DNA of 64,000 nt from VRUE01 sp963702705 (lineage in GTDB: Bacteria > Actinomycetota > Thermoleophilia > Solirubrobacterales > 70-9). The stretch is taken from NCBI GenBank assembly GCA_963702705.1, contig CAVPDR010000007.1, positions 62,001-126,000 of the forward strand, in the 5' to 3' direction. The position numbers were made by a program, and so were the translations under genes. Below the pieces are notes generated by a model that worked only from the letters and a program-made list of their open reading frames with translations, made no database searches and was not told the DNA's origin. Below, piece after piece: positions 61,316-64,000 of the stretch; positions within the stretch are counted from its first letter, which is position 1; each line of letters starts with the position of its first letter.

Positions 61316-61657
61316 CTATTCCAGAGTCTCGCGCACCAGGTCGAACGGCGTCTCGTGATGAGTCGGGTCGAGCTCTTCGCGCCGGACGCTCCCCCGGAAC
61401 GGCATGAAGGTCCCGTCCCCCCGCACGTCGATCCCGGCGACCGGCTTGCGCAGCCAGCCCTTGCCGCTCAGCTGCAACCGCGCATGAACCTGCTCCTCCG
61501 GCCCGAAGTCCCGCAACGAGGAAACACCCTTCACCGGCCCCTCCGCCCGAATCTCCAACGCCCGAGCCCGCATAGCGGCCACGGCCTCTCCAAGGTCATC
61601 GAACCCGAGGTGATCCACATCGGACCCGTGCCGCACGGTCAGCTTCCAACGAGACAA
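61316..61657 (-). CDS. Conserved hypothetical protein
   Basis: This is a 113-residue soluble protein: 'MSRWKLTVRHGSDVDHLGF', then a helix 'LGEAVAAMRARALEIRAEG' and a beta-rich second half ('VHARLQLSGKGWLR'). I do not recognise a family or role. It has no membrane segment or signal. It lies 51 bases upstream of 61264 on the same strand and may be in one unit with the two preceding small genes. Confidence 0.55.
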   Translation of the reverse strand: MSRWKLTVRHGSDVDHLGFDDLGEAVAAMRARALEIRAEGPVKGVSSLRDFGPEEQVHARLQLSGKGWLRKPVAGIDVRGDGTFMPFRGSVRREELDPTHHETPFDLVRETLE

Positions 61658-61683
61658 GGTCCGCAGCGTATGAAATCGGAGAG

Positions 61684-61799
61684 GGGCGGTCGGGGTGCGT
61701 CCCCGGGCGCGGCGTCATGTTTTTCGCACAGCCCACTCAACGAGAGAGGCAGCGCGCACGGCGAAAAACCCAGCGACCGGGGACGCACCCCGACCGCCC
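61684..61799. repeat. Nested inverted repeat (23-bp perfect outer arms, 9-bp inner arms)
   Basis: Outer arms 61684-61706 and 61777-61799 (core GGGGTGCGTCCCCGG) pair perfectly. Inner arms GTTTTTCGC (61719-61727) and GCGAAAAAC (61761-61769) pair as well. The element fills most of the gap between the hypothetical gene and the citrate synthase stop. The architecture is like 46045-46143. Confidence 0.9.
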
Positions 61800-61819
61800 A
61801 CCCGGCCAAGTCTCAGCCG

Positions 61820-63220
<1,401 letters not shown>

Positions 63221-63304
63221 CACCCCTCCTCAAGCTGTTTGGCTGGAGTGCCAAGTATCGCAGTTCGGTTTCCGCGGTCTGTTGCGCGGTGGAGAACGGG
63301 AGGG

Positions 63305-64000
<696 letters not shown>

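Overview
The window is high-GC DNA from an actinobacterium. The gene families suggest class Thermoleophilia, near Solirubrobacterales: runs of large secreted beta-propeller proteins ending in a 'GECLGEACQ' motif and a basic tail, an E2-E1 oxoglutarate dehydrogenase fusion, a Rv3806c-like prenyltransferase, and a c-di-AMP riboswitch in front of a cell-wall hydrolase. The placement is inferred from gene content; there is no rRNA here.

Positions 1 to about 40300 (all + strand) hold an array of secreted proteins built from two alternating families. 'A' proteins have a TolB/PD40-type beta-propeller, in three cases preceded by an NHL-like propeller and a fibronectin-III-like domain, and they end in a Lys/Arg/His-rich tail. 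'B' proteins consist of four tandem modules of about 220 residues, each with four conserved cysteines. I know of no named family for them. The order is A1-B1, A2-B2, A3-B3, A4-B4, D1, a two-repeat HtaA-like protein, a nucleotidyltransferase-like ORF, then A5-B5, A6-B6, C (a lone NHL-like propeller), D2 and a lipoprotein. D proteins look like single-module relatives of B. In five of six pairs the A stop and B start overlap by 4 bases, and B6-C and C-D2 overlap in the same way, so A and B are probably made together. The array is recently active: B1 and B2 are almost identical, B4 is a mosaic with two compensating frameshifts, and A5 and B5 each carry inserted module arrays. I regard this paired A/B system as the least explained and most interesting content of the window.

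Positions 40324 to 45230 (- strand) encode a polyamine-type ABC transporter operon (ATPase, binding lipoprotein, two permeases) and a secreted NlpC/P60-like hydrolase under a c-di-AMP riboswitch. Positions 45230 to 64000 are core metabolism: an SDR, aconitase, 2-oxoglutarate dehydrogenase (E2 and E1 read as one gene broken by a frameshift) and citrate synthase give three TCA enzymes within 17 kb. A two-domain fatty acyl-CoA reductase and an alkyl-DHAP-synthase-like FAD enzyme lie close together and could form an ether-lipid route. A lone GmrSD-type modification-dependent nuclease sits between them. A decaprenyl-phosphate phosphoribosyltransferase-like enzyme, three small conserved proteins and a PfkB-family kinase (cut by the window end) complete the region.

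The core region also contains five long perfect or nested inverted repeats (46045, 48998, 58829, 59397 and 61684), one of them inside a coding sequence, and a structured non-coding stretch at about 49130-49280 with its own minus-strand promoter.
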